Shown here: one piece after another, positions 41,822-52,710 of the stretch
Numbering within the stretch: position 1 is the first letter of the stretch
How the letters are laid out: the number at the start of each line of letters is the position of its first letter
Translations under genes and position numbers: made by a program
Source of the DNA: Trichaptum fuscoviolaceum
Lineage: Eukaryota > Basidiomycota > Agaricomycetes > Hymenochaetales > Trichaptaceae
NCBI GenBank assembly: GCA_910574455.1
Contig: CAJSYZ010000005.1
Location: 3,286,001-3,350,000, forward strand
Direction: 5' to 3'
DNA length: 64,000 nt
The notes under the pieces: model-generated
The model's input: the letters and a program-made list of their open reading frames with translations, nothing else
Told to the model about the DNA's origin: nothing
Databases searched by the model: none

Positions 41822-44538
41822 CTACGCCATGTTCAAATGATCAAATTCAGCACATCCCACTATCGATTTCAACTGTTTTTCTTCGGGCTCTGTCCAAGCC
41901 CTCGCGCGTGAGATGAAAGCCGCAATTCTCAACTGCCCATTATTATTTGGTGGAGGTGGTAAGTCAGGACCCAAAAGATCACCGCTGACCTCATAAACAC
42001 CTGCGACCACCTCCCGAAACGCGTCTGTGAACTTTGCTTTCTCGGTTTCTGAGAGGGGCGTCCCGTCGGATTCCTCGGCATCTGAAGCGAACAGACTTGA
42101 CAGCCTTGTAGCGGATTCATAAATCTTCTCGACACTCCACTCTCGCTCATGTGCGATCGCATTCAGTGCTTTGCCCATAACAGATTTCTTGTTCACGACG
42201 TGCTTGAAGATTTCATCATTGGTAACTATCGCGAGCCATCTTTTCACTGTCGTATATCCATGAATTAGAGCTCTCTGGGTATTTTCCGCCTTATTCAAAG
42301 CCGAAGAATAGAAGTTCAATGTCTGGGGTTCGGGAGGGACCACTTCATTGTCAGAGTTGCGGGGACGTTTCCTCTGAGGATCATCCATAACATCTGTGTG
42401 ATCCGGAAGGGCACGCTTGCGATGGTCACGTATGTAGCCAGATGAATGAACTTCAGGTCCTTGCTTTCGTAGATTTGTCGAATCCATACTTCGATCCAAT
42501 CGTTTACGGTGCCCCTCGAATGCAGCCATACGTTGCTGGCGAAAGGGCGCTACAGTTGGTTCCAATTCCTTCTGTAAGTCCTTGGACGCAAGCATATCGC
42601 TGCCTTGGAAAACAGCAATTGCCTCTTGAAGTTTGACATCGATATTTTTGCTGTTCACCTCCCGTGCCGATAGGTCGCGTTTCACCAATATCAGTAAACG
42701 GTTCAAATCAATCGCCCCCACAGATGGCCATCGATCATACCCATCCGGATAGATATCCTCGTTGCTCGTAAAAATAATACACGCTTTTTGCGCCGGCGTC
42801 TGGTAATCGTGTGATCCTCCTGCCCATCCTCCTTCCCTCTCGTGCAGTTCAATGCGGTTGCGGAACACGTGAATCATCTCGTCCAGAAGTTCGATGTGGT
42901 TCCTATACGCAACGTAATGGGCTAGGAACAAGGGGATGAAGAAATAGAATATCCCAGACTTAAATATGGGAAGCTCGAGTTTGTTGTCAGTGTAATTCAG
43001 ACAGTACTTCTGCTCTCGCAGACTGGGCAGAGGTCCTCTTTCTCGAAAGCGCGTTCTTTCGTCCATCGGATATAGACTTTCTCCCAATGGGGACCTCGAT
43101 TGAATCAGACGGAGAGAATTTCCTTCGCCATGAAGAGTTTTATGATAGTTCACAAAAATATGTTTCATCTGAAGGTTGAAGCTCATCCATTCTATCTTTC
43201 GCTGGCCTCGGAACTGAAGGCAAGCTTCCCTCTCAGACTTCTCAAAGGGAAGGAGGAAAAACGAGCCGTGAACAACATAGCGTTGAAGGTCCTCCAGGAA
43301 AGACCTCAAGGTCACCCCATCCTTCGCCACTTGATTCTAGATGAAGACTGTCAGACGTTTAGAATCAATGTTAAGAAGTATGACCATTACATACCCCATC
43401 AACACTTTCACATAATAGATCGACAGTTTCAAAAACCTCTTCGACGAGCTTCTCCTGTTTACTGAAGGATTCGCTAAGTCTCGTGAGTTCTTGAAACTTT
43501 GCATGGTATGCCTTCTTCATTTCCGTCACCTCGTTTCTCAGAGCGGCTACCTCTGCACGAAGATCCTCGTCTTCCGTCTGCACGACTGATGCATCCTGTC
43601 CTGTCTCTTGCCCTCCTTGCTCTCCCGTCCTAGCAGGATCCAATACACTTAAATCACAACTATTTTGCATGGCCTCGTCGTGTTCATTCGTTCCGGAAGA
43701 TAGACACCTGTGTATATCCTTTTGCCGAATTATATCTTGTTTAAGAGTTGCCATAGCGATAAAGGCTTATAATTTGCGCTAATAAGCAATTATCCATAGA
43801 TATCAATTGAGATAAGTTAATACCTGAAGGAGCCGACTTTGACTCGTTGATCTCAGCTTTGACCCCCCAGACAGGTTCCTTTCTTGGGCCTTCCACATTA
43901 TCAAGAGTATATTCCACCGGACCATTTTGCGCCTCCATCGCCTTACCCCTCGGGCTGTCTAAGAGACTCATAGACTGAGCTCGCCCTCCCCCGGCGCTGT
44001 CAGATCGTTGACTTGGAGGAGCCGAGTGGGATGGCGTCAAGTCCTTCCTATAAGAAGTTCGCCGCGATGTTGGTTGGTGTCGATGCAATTGGTCCCACTG
44101 ATTCAGCGACTTTGAGATACCACTGCTGCGAGTACAATGCGTGGCATCATGCTGTTTCTGGAATTGCATGATGTTGTTTGGAACCTCGGAAGACCTCAGG
44201 CTACGTCTCGGGCTGCGAGTACGTCTGGAGTCAACCCGCGTGGGTCTACCTCGGTCCTGTGCCAGTGTAGTATGAGTAGTATGGTACTGGTGCGAGCAAC
44301 CTGGGTCGTCCGAGACTTCTTGTTGTTCTTCAAGTTCTTGACCTAACTCCTGATACCGGTGTGCTTGAGTGCCAGCTGCCAGAGACGACGATACAGGTGT
44401 GACACTGTTAGTAGTAAGGCCGCAGCGCCAGACACAATGACCACAACTGCAGGTGGGACTCAGGCTCCTGGATCGCGTCGTCAGGAGCCAGTCACAGCGG
44501 TGGCGAGAGCCTGAGGGTTCGAAGTTCGAGTTTAACAT
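41822..44538 (-). CDS. Hypothetical protein with coiled coil, at least three exons
   Basis: Three open blocks join with acceptable introns. The first is 44538 to about 43842, ending KSAPS at GTATTAAC. The second is about 43766-43390 and contains the coiled coil LRAEVAALRNEVTEMKKAYH. The third starts near 43341 and runs to TGA at 41822. The last block of roughly 500 codons includes a hydrophobic segment (SGIFYFFIPLFLAHYVAYRN), SVGAIDLNRLLILVKRDL, a nuclear-type basic patch (DPQRKRPRNSD) and KALNAIAHEREWSVEKIYES. The N-terminal block is Ser/Arg-rich and disordered. I do not recognise the family. Introns and flanks carry the short palindromic words. Confidence 0.5.
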
Positions 44539-44567
44539 TTCAGGCAGCAGAGTTGCAGATTTAGAAG

Positions 44568-44602
44568 TAGTACTACTACTAGTAGTAGTAGTAGTAGTAC
44601 TA
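44568..44602. repeat. AGT/ACT trinucleotide palindromic repeat
   Basis: Runs of AGT and ACT alternate in opposite orientation (AGTAGTACTACTACT, then AGTAGTAGTAGT), forming a self-complementary microsatellite. Related fragments recur nearby to about 44760. Confidence 0.7.
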
Positions 44603-44907
44603 GTGTAGCCTCAGGCTGAGTGTCCTCTTCTTGAAGCGAGTAGTAGTACTACGTAGAGTACTCACTGGCAGGCTACTACTATCTGAGTGGTGGCGTGCCA
44701 GTGACTCAGTTTGAAACTGCTACTAAGAATAGTAGTGCTACTACAAGAGTCGTTCAGGCTCAATACTCAAGTTCGCAACAGATATTCCATTAGTACTAGC
44801 GTACAACAACACACAACAAAAGCAGAAAAGCATGAAACTAGTAAGAATAGTAGTGGAGGAATGCGGAAGAAAGACAGATTAACAAAGTAAAGATACATTG
44901 TTCAGAG

Positions 44908-47900
44908 TCAGTCCTTGCGTGTCGTTGGTACAACGATCGGCGGAAATTTGGCATAGGTAAGCATCTCATCAATAGCGAATGCTGGGAGCGCGTAGGTGAA
45001 ATCGCCGTTGTCAGCACCTGTGCTAACTTGAAGACCCTTGACACAAGTTTCGGTAATTATTCCGCCCCATTTGCCGTCCAAGGTAGCAATCAGAGAACCA
45101 GAATCACCACTTTTTGCGAAACAGTAGTCGTATTTTGAAGGTATATTCCAGACAAGGCGTGTAGCTCCTTTTTTCAACTTTGCCAGTGGCGGATTCGTCG
45201 GGTTGCCGCCGAGTGTCCTATTTATGACTGCGTAGATCGCAGACTCCATCGGGTTCGCATATCCAACTGTTACACCAGTGGTAGCACCAGCCTTTAACAC
45301 CGCAATCTCATGATTGAATTGATCCGACCTTTCGATATACCCTGACTTGATTTCGAGACGTTCATTCGTAGGGTACGGAACCTTTGCTTTTCCATAGGCC
45401 GACCGAATACACTCGATGTTGGTCTCAGGATGCTGCCCGAAGTGAATGACATTACACTGAAAGTTCGTTTCGTTGACTTTCTTGTCGAACAGCTGCACGA
45501 GGGCAAACTCAGAATTGAAACCGAATTCATGCCCAATCTCGGCACAGGTCTGCGAGCCTGAATGCGAATAGCCAACATAGCCAATGGTCCCAGCGCGAGT
45601 CCCATTAGGTTCGAGTAGGTTGAAATTTTCGTAAACCTTCCGATGGATTTCGCGATAGTCCCCCATTGCTTTAGTGGTAGATTTGGAGAGCGCAGAGGCT
45701 ATTTCGATTTCTTGGGAAATGTTGATTGTCATTCCACCATAAGGAGCATACTTAGCGCTTGGGACTGCGATGCTTCCGCTCCATCTGCTTGTAAATCCTT
45801 CGAGATCAATTCCAGTTTGTCAAGTCGTTCTTTGCATCTCTGCCTTTGTCTTCCAAGCTCATTTAACGCTCGACAGAATTCGTTGTCGATAAAGGAACGG
45901 TAGGCATCAGGTAGAATATGGACTAGATATAGTTCACGCTTGTCCTCGACGTCTGATACACGCTGGTCCTCGTCAGCTGGGTTTTCAACGGCGTCCACTA
46001 GTTCGTTGATGGTAGTTTCACTAGAGGCGGAAAATATAGCATGTCCGTTAATCAAACTGAACAGTTTATCCAACCCCTGAAATTTGATGATGGGACCCCA
46101 TGTACTGAAAGTGTCCTGACCACTAACTCCTATGCTTGTTCCTCGAAGGGTTGAAGTGTATGCCTCTAGAGACTTAATTATAGATTCAGGAGATCTGGGT
46201 TTACTGGGGTCTCCAATCAATAGTTTATCGGGCGGAAGGACGAGAGCCGTGCTGTCCGGAATTATGGTATCAGGTGCCAGTGGTCGAAAACAAGGTAAGG
46301 AAACGTTCTCTGTCGGGTCCTTGGTTTCTTGGCCGAGACTTCCGAACCCAGACGCGGGAGCGGCAAGGCCATCGACTACATGTGATTGTCCAGGTGCTGG
46401 TACGGGGCCAGGTAGTTGTTCGTGTTCGAGAGGTTTTCCGTCGTCCAGGGGATTAGGGGTTGGTACCACCCCACTTGCGGAACAGGACTGAGGAATGGCC
46501 TCGCGAAATTCTACCTCGAACCGCCCTGATAATGTCCAGCGCTTGCGAATGGAGCTTCTAATCGCGTCGGCGCATTCACAATAAACATCACCAACAGGCC
46601 TCTCGTAGTCGGAGGGCATAAGCACCTCCAACTCGGACGGTATTACTCCAATCCACACGACAACAGGATCTGACCTCCCGTCTTCCCCCTTCCCGTCTTT
46701 ATGATATCCAATCTTGCATATATCTATGCATGTCACGGTATGCCTGACGTGAAAGCGATCAAAAGCGTCTTCAAATATAGGTAGCAAAACGGGCCATTGC
46801 CCGATCAGAGGGCAGTTGTTGTCAAGGACGTTTATGTGCTTCATCGCTTTCTCGCGCTTATGCGGTCCCGGAATGTTCCCCTGGCGTCCCACAAAAAATC
46901 CACTACGCCCGACAGGAACAGCGTTGGTCGGACATCCCCAGTAATAATTGAGATGATCCTTCAGATCCCAAATCCTCCGAGTCTTCACAGGTTTTTTCGC
47001 TTCCAATGATATGATATTAGAACTGTCTGTGAGAAGGGTCGTATCCGGGATTGTCTTCTGTGTCACTGCCAGTGGCGGCGGTAGAGGTACCGGCCATACA
47101 CCATGTACTGGGGGTCCATTGAACGTCTAATGGAGGCAGAAGGGGAAACGGTAACAAATCAGCATGGCTGGGGAAAAAGCAAATGACATAGCACGACATA
47201 CATCTACGATGTCACCAATCTTCGACAATTGCGTTTCGCGAACTGGCGCGGCCACCGCAGTATCGGTAGCCTGAGAGTCTTCCTTGCTTGTAGCGATACC
47301 GGAACTCAGGCTGAGTTGTTTCACTCCCGAGGACGTCTCTTGTGTCACTCGTGGCGGCAACTTCTGCTTACTGTCTACTGGAGGCGCATTGGACGTCTTT
47401 AGATGAGACGATGAGAATTCATTATGCATGATAACAAACAAAAGTAGCACGACATACGTTTACGCTGTCATCAATCTTTGACAATTGCGTTTCGCGAACT
47501 GGCGAGGCAACCGCAGCATCGGCAGAATCCTGCTTGCCAGTGAGATAGAGATGGAACAGGGAGAATGAGAACAGGACATACTCGGTTGTTAACTTTTTTG
47601 CCATCGTAAACAAACGTTATCTTGATGTCAGGCAGTGTTGAAACAAGTAAGAAGGGGGAACACATCAACATCATGGCAGATTAAAAGAAATATCAAGACA
47701 TTTTACTTCAAGTTCGGCGTTTGAATTGTTGTTGCTACTAGTCGGTAAGTTTGGCTGCATCAATTGTTGGATGAAGTCTCTCTTGTCAGGAGTAAGGTTG
47801 GAAAGCTTGAGCAGAAGCGAAAGGCAGAATGTCAGTATAACTTAGTAAGAGGCCACCAAACAATTCTTGTGGCATAGTACAAAACACACATTGTATATTA

Positions 47901-48091
47901 GTTTGTAAATTTCCGACTGCCATCCTGCCAGTGAGTGGGAGTCAGCCTGTGCGCCGTCACTGCCAGTGGCATCGCGTCGGAGTGGTACTATCTTTGCCTT
48001 CGAGTTGAGAGCAACAGGTAAATACGGATAGCAATATATGAACTTTGAAAGAAGGGCATACGTCAAATTCAAGTTGCACGACATCCGACAT
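44908..48091 (-). CDS. Trypsin-like protease family protein A, probable pseudo-peptidase
   Basis: The core spans 47066-44908: a 445-codon and a 274-codon block that overlap out of phase and can be joined by a short intron near 45758-45718. Upstream exons include two tandem copies at about 47600-47050 and possibly a start exon MSDVVQLEFD at 48091-48062. The N-terminal domain (FDRFHVRHTVTCIDICKIGY..PVVVWIGVIP..FEVEFREAI) is shared with gene B. The C-terminal domain has the trypsin-like serine loop SGDSGSLIATLDGKWGG after VLKAGATTGVTVGYANP. The region equivalent to the catalytic Asp reads SEFALVQL instead of DxALVxL. I find no CRHV histidine motif. It is therefore probably inactive. Confidence 0.55.
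47050..47560. repeat. Tandem duplication of about 258 bp, two diverged copies
   Basis: Copy 1 (about 47050-47310) and copy 2 (about 47310-47560) share GTGTCACT..GTGGCGGC, TACTGG(A/G)GG, the anchor GCACGACATAC and a long block around TTGCGTTTCGCGAACTGGCG. On the minus strand each copy encodes the exon end PVRETQLSKI(G/D)D before a GTATGT donor. Copy 1 contains six extra bases in the exon. Confidence 0.7.
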
Positions 48092-48639
48092 TGTTACCAA
48101 CTGATAGTGGGAAGCCTGAGAGGGTGGGGGTGCCAGTGGAAGACACTGGCGGCGCTCTTATATTAGTAGTGTTCAAGTTGCCACGCCGGCACTCAGTGGC
48201 AGCCTGAGCCTCAGAGGCTGGGAGTGCCTGGGAGTGCCAGTGACGACTCGGAGTCCAGTGACTCCGACTCCGAGTCGGAGTTGCGACTCCGGGTCGAAGA
48301 TAGCACTGGCAATCACTCAGGAGGCTGTGATACTACTTAGGCTGAGTACGATTTAGATGCCTTCAAGTTCACGTTATAAGTCACTATGCCCAATCTGACT
48401 TTACGTTCAACAATTGGAGCTCTACTTGAACTAGAACTTTACCCATTTCAAGGTTTGATCTGCAAGATTGAAGTTGTAACAGTTTGGAACATCATGATAT
48501 TTTTGTATCACAATTTGCAACTACTAAGTAAGGGCACGCAATAAAACCAACAAAACCAGTATGCTAGTGGAGAGATGGACAAGTGAAGGGGAAAAAATAG
48601 ATAGGCAACGTCGATTCGGACTTGCTCTCGCTGTCAACT
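48092..48639. other. Intergenic between protease paralogues, dense in palindromic words
   Basis: No gene. At 48120-48320 the DNA is almost entirely built from TGCCAGTG, CAGCCTGAG and ACTCGGAGTC-type words, for example ACTCGGAGTCCAGTGACTCC at 48247. Confidence 0.6.
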
Positions 48640-50813
48640 TCAAGGCTGCGGGTCCAAGTCCGGGTCAGTGTCAGCCTGAGCCTGAGGTATTATAATTCTG
48701 GGGAATTCAGCCTCATTATAGAGTTGCTCGAGGATTGCGAAAGCAGGGATTGTATATGTTATGTCGAGTCGATCTTCATCAACCCCGACCCCAGATGCGA
48801 CGAGACCTCCCCACCGTCCTCGTAAGTCAGCGACGACAGCTCCAGAATCACCTGCTGTCGAGAAGACGTCCGATAGCGGCGAATACACGGTCCAGTACAG
48901 GTGTTGGTCATACGTGAGAATGTATGTGGGACGGTTGTTGCGATAGCACACATTGACGCGGACGAAGGAGATTGCCTCCATAGGGTTGGCCATGCCGACT
49001 GTCACACCGGTGGAAGCACCAGCTTTTATAACTGGGATCGAAACATTCATCTCAGCGCTCGGGATGATATCGGCCCTGATAGGCAACGAGTTATTTTCGG
49101 GATATAACTCATGTTGCTCATTGAAAAATGTTCGTATCCTGTTCAAAATAGTGTTGTCCTGCGCGTAGATACCGAAGTTCAAAACGTTATAGTATGGGAC
49201 CACTGTGTTAGCCATTACGGTATGGCACAGCTGGACGACAGCAATATCGCGGTCGTATATGCTTCGGTAGTTCTCGCGCCTTGGTGAAGGCGAATAGACT
49301 ACTGCGCCGATGACCAGGGTGTTTGAGTTGTCACTAGTATCCGCATGCCATGTCTGAAGCTGAGTTTTGAAGTTGTTCAGTTCGCTCCTTACTTGTTGCA
49401 CGTCTGCTATAGCCTGTACGTAGTCAACCCGGGTCTGTGCATGGCGTAACAATTTCTCTAGAAGTTCCTCCTCCACCGAACTCAGGTACGATTTGTAAAC
49501 ATAATCGTAGTGGATCGTAGGTGCAATTTGCACGCGTTTCAAGTTGTAGGCGGTGGCGTTCTCGACTCTATTGTCGATATGTGAGATGGTGTCTGGAAGC
49601 AATACATGACGACACGTTATGAAGTGCGATAGAAGCCTGGCTTCCTGTCCTTCCGACTGAACTGGAATCTGCACAACAAGCCCAGAGTTCCGTACGATCG
49701 CTTTCCTCGGGGGCTGACAGCAACGCCTGGTTGCACCGATATAGCGTGTGAGACAGTGGTCTGGACCTTGTGCAACATCCGTTGCATGAATGATCCCAGA
49801 TCAGATTGTGAGGGGTCAGGAACGGGTGGCAGCATGAGGACGAGCTGCCCCAAACTTCGTCATCCACTTCCCTGAGAGGTGCAGCGTTCGGTTGAGGTTC
49901 GGGATTCGGTCGTTCAACATCAGGTACAGGGACATACGTCTCAGGTGGGATTTGGTTTATAGCCATATAGACCAGGGGGTCTGCATCATGATCAGCTTGT
50001 TCGTCGGTGTCGACTGACGAAATTCTATGGCCTCGCGAAATTCTACCTCGAACCGCCCTGATAACTTGAATGTCCAGCGCTTGCGAATGGAGCTTCTAAT
50101 CGTGTCGGCGCATTCACAATAAACATCACCAACAGGCCTCTCGTAGTCGGAGGGCATAAGCACCTCCAACTCGGACGGTATTACTCCAATCCACACGACA
50201 ACAGGATCTGACCTCCCGTCTTCCCCCTTCCCATCTTTATGATATCCAATCTTGCATATATCTATGCATGTCACGGTATGCCTGACGTGAAAGCGATCAA
50301 AAGCGTCTTCAAATATAGGTAGCAAAACGGGCCATTGCCCGATCAGAGGGCAGTCGTTGTCGAGGACGTTCAAGAACTTTTCTTTTCCCCGATGTTGATG
50401 GTCCTCTTTTCGCCGCCGATCATGGTTCGATCTGCCAACCAGAGGAGGGTTGGACCGAATCCCGATATAATACTGACAGGTATAAAAACTCGACTCGGAG
50501 TTCAGTGTCGCCACTGGCCTTCTAAATGGCTAATTGAGGTAAATGGGGGATCGGTGACATTCAGCATGGTGAAAATTTCAATTAAACAGCAGTACATACT
50601 AGTACCTGAGCCCGGCCCACCGGCGATGACTTCAAGTCCAAGTTGGATGTGAGATAACAAATTTGAAATTGTAGTATAAGACGCCAAGACATAACTCACT
50701 TCCAAATTCAAAGAGCTGCCACTTGGCAGCCTGAGGCTGGCATTGACTTGCTGTGCCAGTGAGCCGCCGGGACGACTCGGACGCTTCATCCGGTCTCGGT
50801 TGCCCGGATTCAT
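48640..50813 (-). CDS. Trypsin-like protease family protein B
   Basis: Exons start at ATG 50813 (MNPGNRDRMKRPSRPGGSLA). The N-terminal domain at about 50510-50020 is nearly identical in DNA to that of gene A over roughly 350 bp. Then DPLVYMAINQIPPETYVPVP follows after an intron, and the peptidase domain lies at 49674-48640. All three catalytic positions are recognisable: His in FITCRHVLLPD, Asp in DRDIAVVQL and Ser in AGDSGAVVADLRGRWGG. The short ending DTDPDLDPQP is built from CAGCCTGAG words. The domain order (conserved N-terminal domain plus trypsin-like domain) is that of a multi-copy agaricomycete family of unknown role. No signal peptide was seen, so it is probably intracellular. Confidence 0.6.
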
Positions 50814-51227
50814 CGTATTGTGAATAAAAGCTGCAAGAGACAGTCAGTAATAATAAGGGGAATGGGAGAGCAGACAATAGTTGAATGCGGGAAGGATAGT
50901 GACACGGGAGGAAAGGACATACTACTTTTCAGATGAATGAGCGAGGACGAGGAGGGCAAAGGGCGAGGACCTGGCATTGAAGCTTCTTCAAGTCATACTT
51001 TATAGAGTAGTTGCAGCCTGAGTGGCTGCGGTACTAGTACTATTAGCTATTTTCGTAACGTACCCAGACCAGGCTACTACTAGTAGGCTGAGTAAGTAGT
51101 ATGTCTGCGTGTAGTAGACACGCCGCCACAGCACTGCCAGTGAGACATATAAGGAAAGTCGCCTGGCCTTCAAGTCATCCACACACCCAAAGCACAACCG
51201 GGCCAGCACTTACTCAGAACGTTCTGG

Positions 51228-51970
51228 GCAGAAATCCAGCGACTTCGGCAGCCTGAGCAATGAACCACTCTGGCAATCACTATTCACTGGGTACCGAGCC
51301 ACGAAGACATGGCCGCGAACGGCGAACAAGCCTGAGTGGACGCGAAAGCCGAAATCGCGGCACAATTCTCCGACTCGAGATAGGTTGGACGCCTGAAGCA
51401 TCCCGATGTTGCAGACCGGAAACTCCAATCCTCCTTGCGCTGGAAGACGGAGTGGATCAGATTGAAGAGTGGGAAGAAACTGCGCGCCGTTGACCTCACT
51501 GCACCGTCTCGGGCAGTTCGCAGAATCTGCAAGGATCGGAGCCGGAACGAGTGTGTGATCATCACACAACTCCGGACGGGATACACACCACTCAATACTC
51601 ACTTGGCCCGCATATTGTGCACTGACTCTCCTCTCTGTTTCAATTGCCAAGTTCCGGATCCGGTCTCCCATTATCTCTTCACGTGCCAGTGTCGATTGCC
51701 AGTGTGTACGCAGACACCCGCCGACTCGGAGCACTCCAAACGTCACTCAAAAATAAACCCTTCACATTGAGATCAACCCTGGGCAAGGGTACCAGGCATG
51801 ACCTAGTCCTGCACTACATCAAGGACAACGCTTTCCCCACCTGTTCCCGGCCATCGCGACTCAATGAACCCGGCTTTTTCTACTTATTCCTCGCTTTTTC
51901 TCTCTCTCCCGCTCAAAGGAAGGGCACTGTGTTCAAGTTCCGGAATTGCGTGAGCCTGAGCCTGACTCGG
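51228..51970 (+). mobile_element. Remnant of a non-LTR (LINE, Tad1-like) element, ORF2 C-terminus
   Basis: Broken plus-strand frames encode an RNase H end (ITIHWVPSHEDMAANGEQA, stop, DAKAEIAAQ). Farther on comes the terminal zinc-knuckle region of fungal LINE reverse transcriptases: IITQLRTGYTPLNTHL, then SPLCFNCQVPDPVSHYLFTC. RLGALQTSLKNKPFTL and LVLHYIKDNAFP follow in another frame. Several stops and shifts show that it is dead. The palindromic words CCTGAG, CCAGTG and ACTCGG interrupt this coding sequence. Confidence 0.7.
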
Positions 51971-52016
51971 AGTGCCGGCAATTTGAAAGCTCGGCCCGTT
52001 TTTTACTACGACTAGT

Positions 52017-52710
52017 ACTATCAGTTTATTTACTAATAGTATACACTCGGAACGCCTCCGACTCGGATTCTCGGATTCTCGAAAGCGGTTCCCCCCATCG
52101 ACTCGGACTCGGAGCACTGTATAAAAACCATCACCAACATATTGTATCAACACTTGAACAATTCCTGTAACTGTATGCACTCCCCTCTGAGAGTCTTTCA
52201 AGCAACACTTCGCCTCACAATACCGTCATTCGGCATATCTCAATCTGATCATACCCTTTGCACTTTTTCTTGTTTGTTAAAATTATTCTGCGCTTTCAAG
52301 TTCTACAATTACATTCAAGTTACAGTAGTGTTAAATTACAATGTATTCTAAGTGCGCCATCATCATGATAGGCCCTACTTAAGGGCCTGCGGTCACTATA
52401 ATGGAATAATACATCAAATCAAATTAGTCATGGTGCCACTGCCAGTGGTACTGTGCCAACCCGACTCGGAGTCGGACTCGGCGTGCCACTGCCAGTGTTT
52501 TCTAACGCCGACTCCTCGTCAAGGATAACTTCAAGTTCGGATTTTGGAGGGTACACCGCCATGACCTCATCACAACTTGAATACTAATCATTGAAATCAT
52601 ATTTGACATGCCCTTGCCGTGCTCTCTCAAGGTACAAATTATATAGTCATATATGCCAACATACTCACAGGCATGCTAACGCCTAGAAATAGGATTTAAC
52701 TCTATTCAAG
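52017..52710. other. Intergenic, word-rich
   Basis: No gene. 52020-52110 and 52436-52560 are dense in ACTCGG, CCAGTG and CTTCAAG words. One end of the Plavaka element probably lies in this region, but I could not identify the terminal repeat. Confidence 0.4.
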
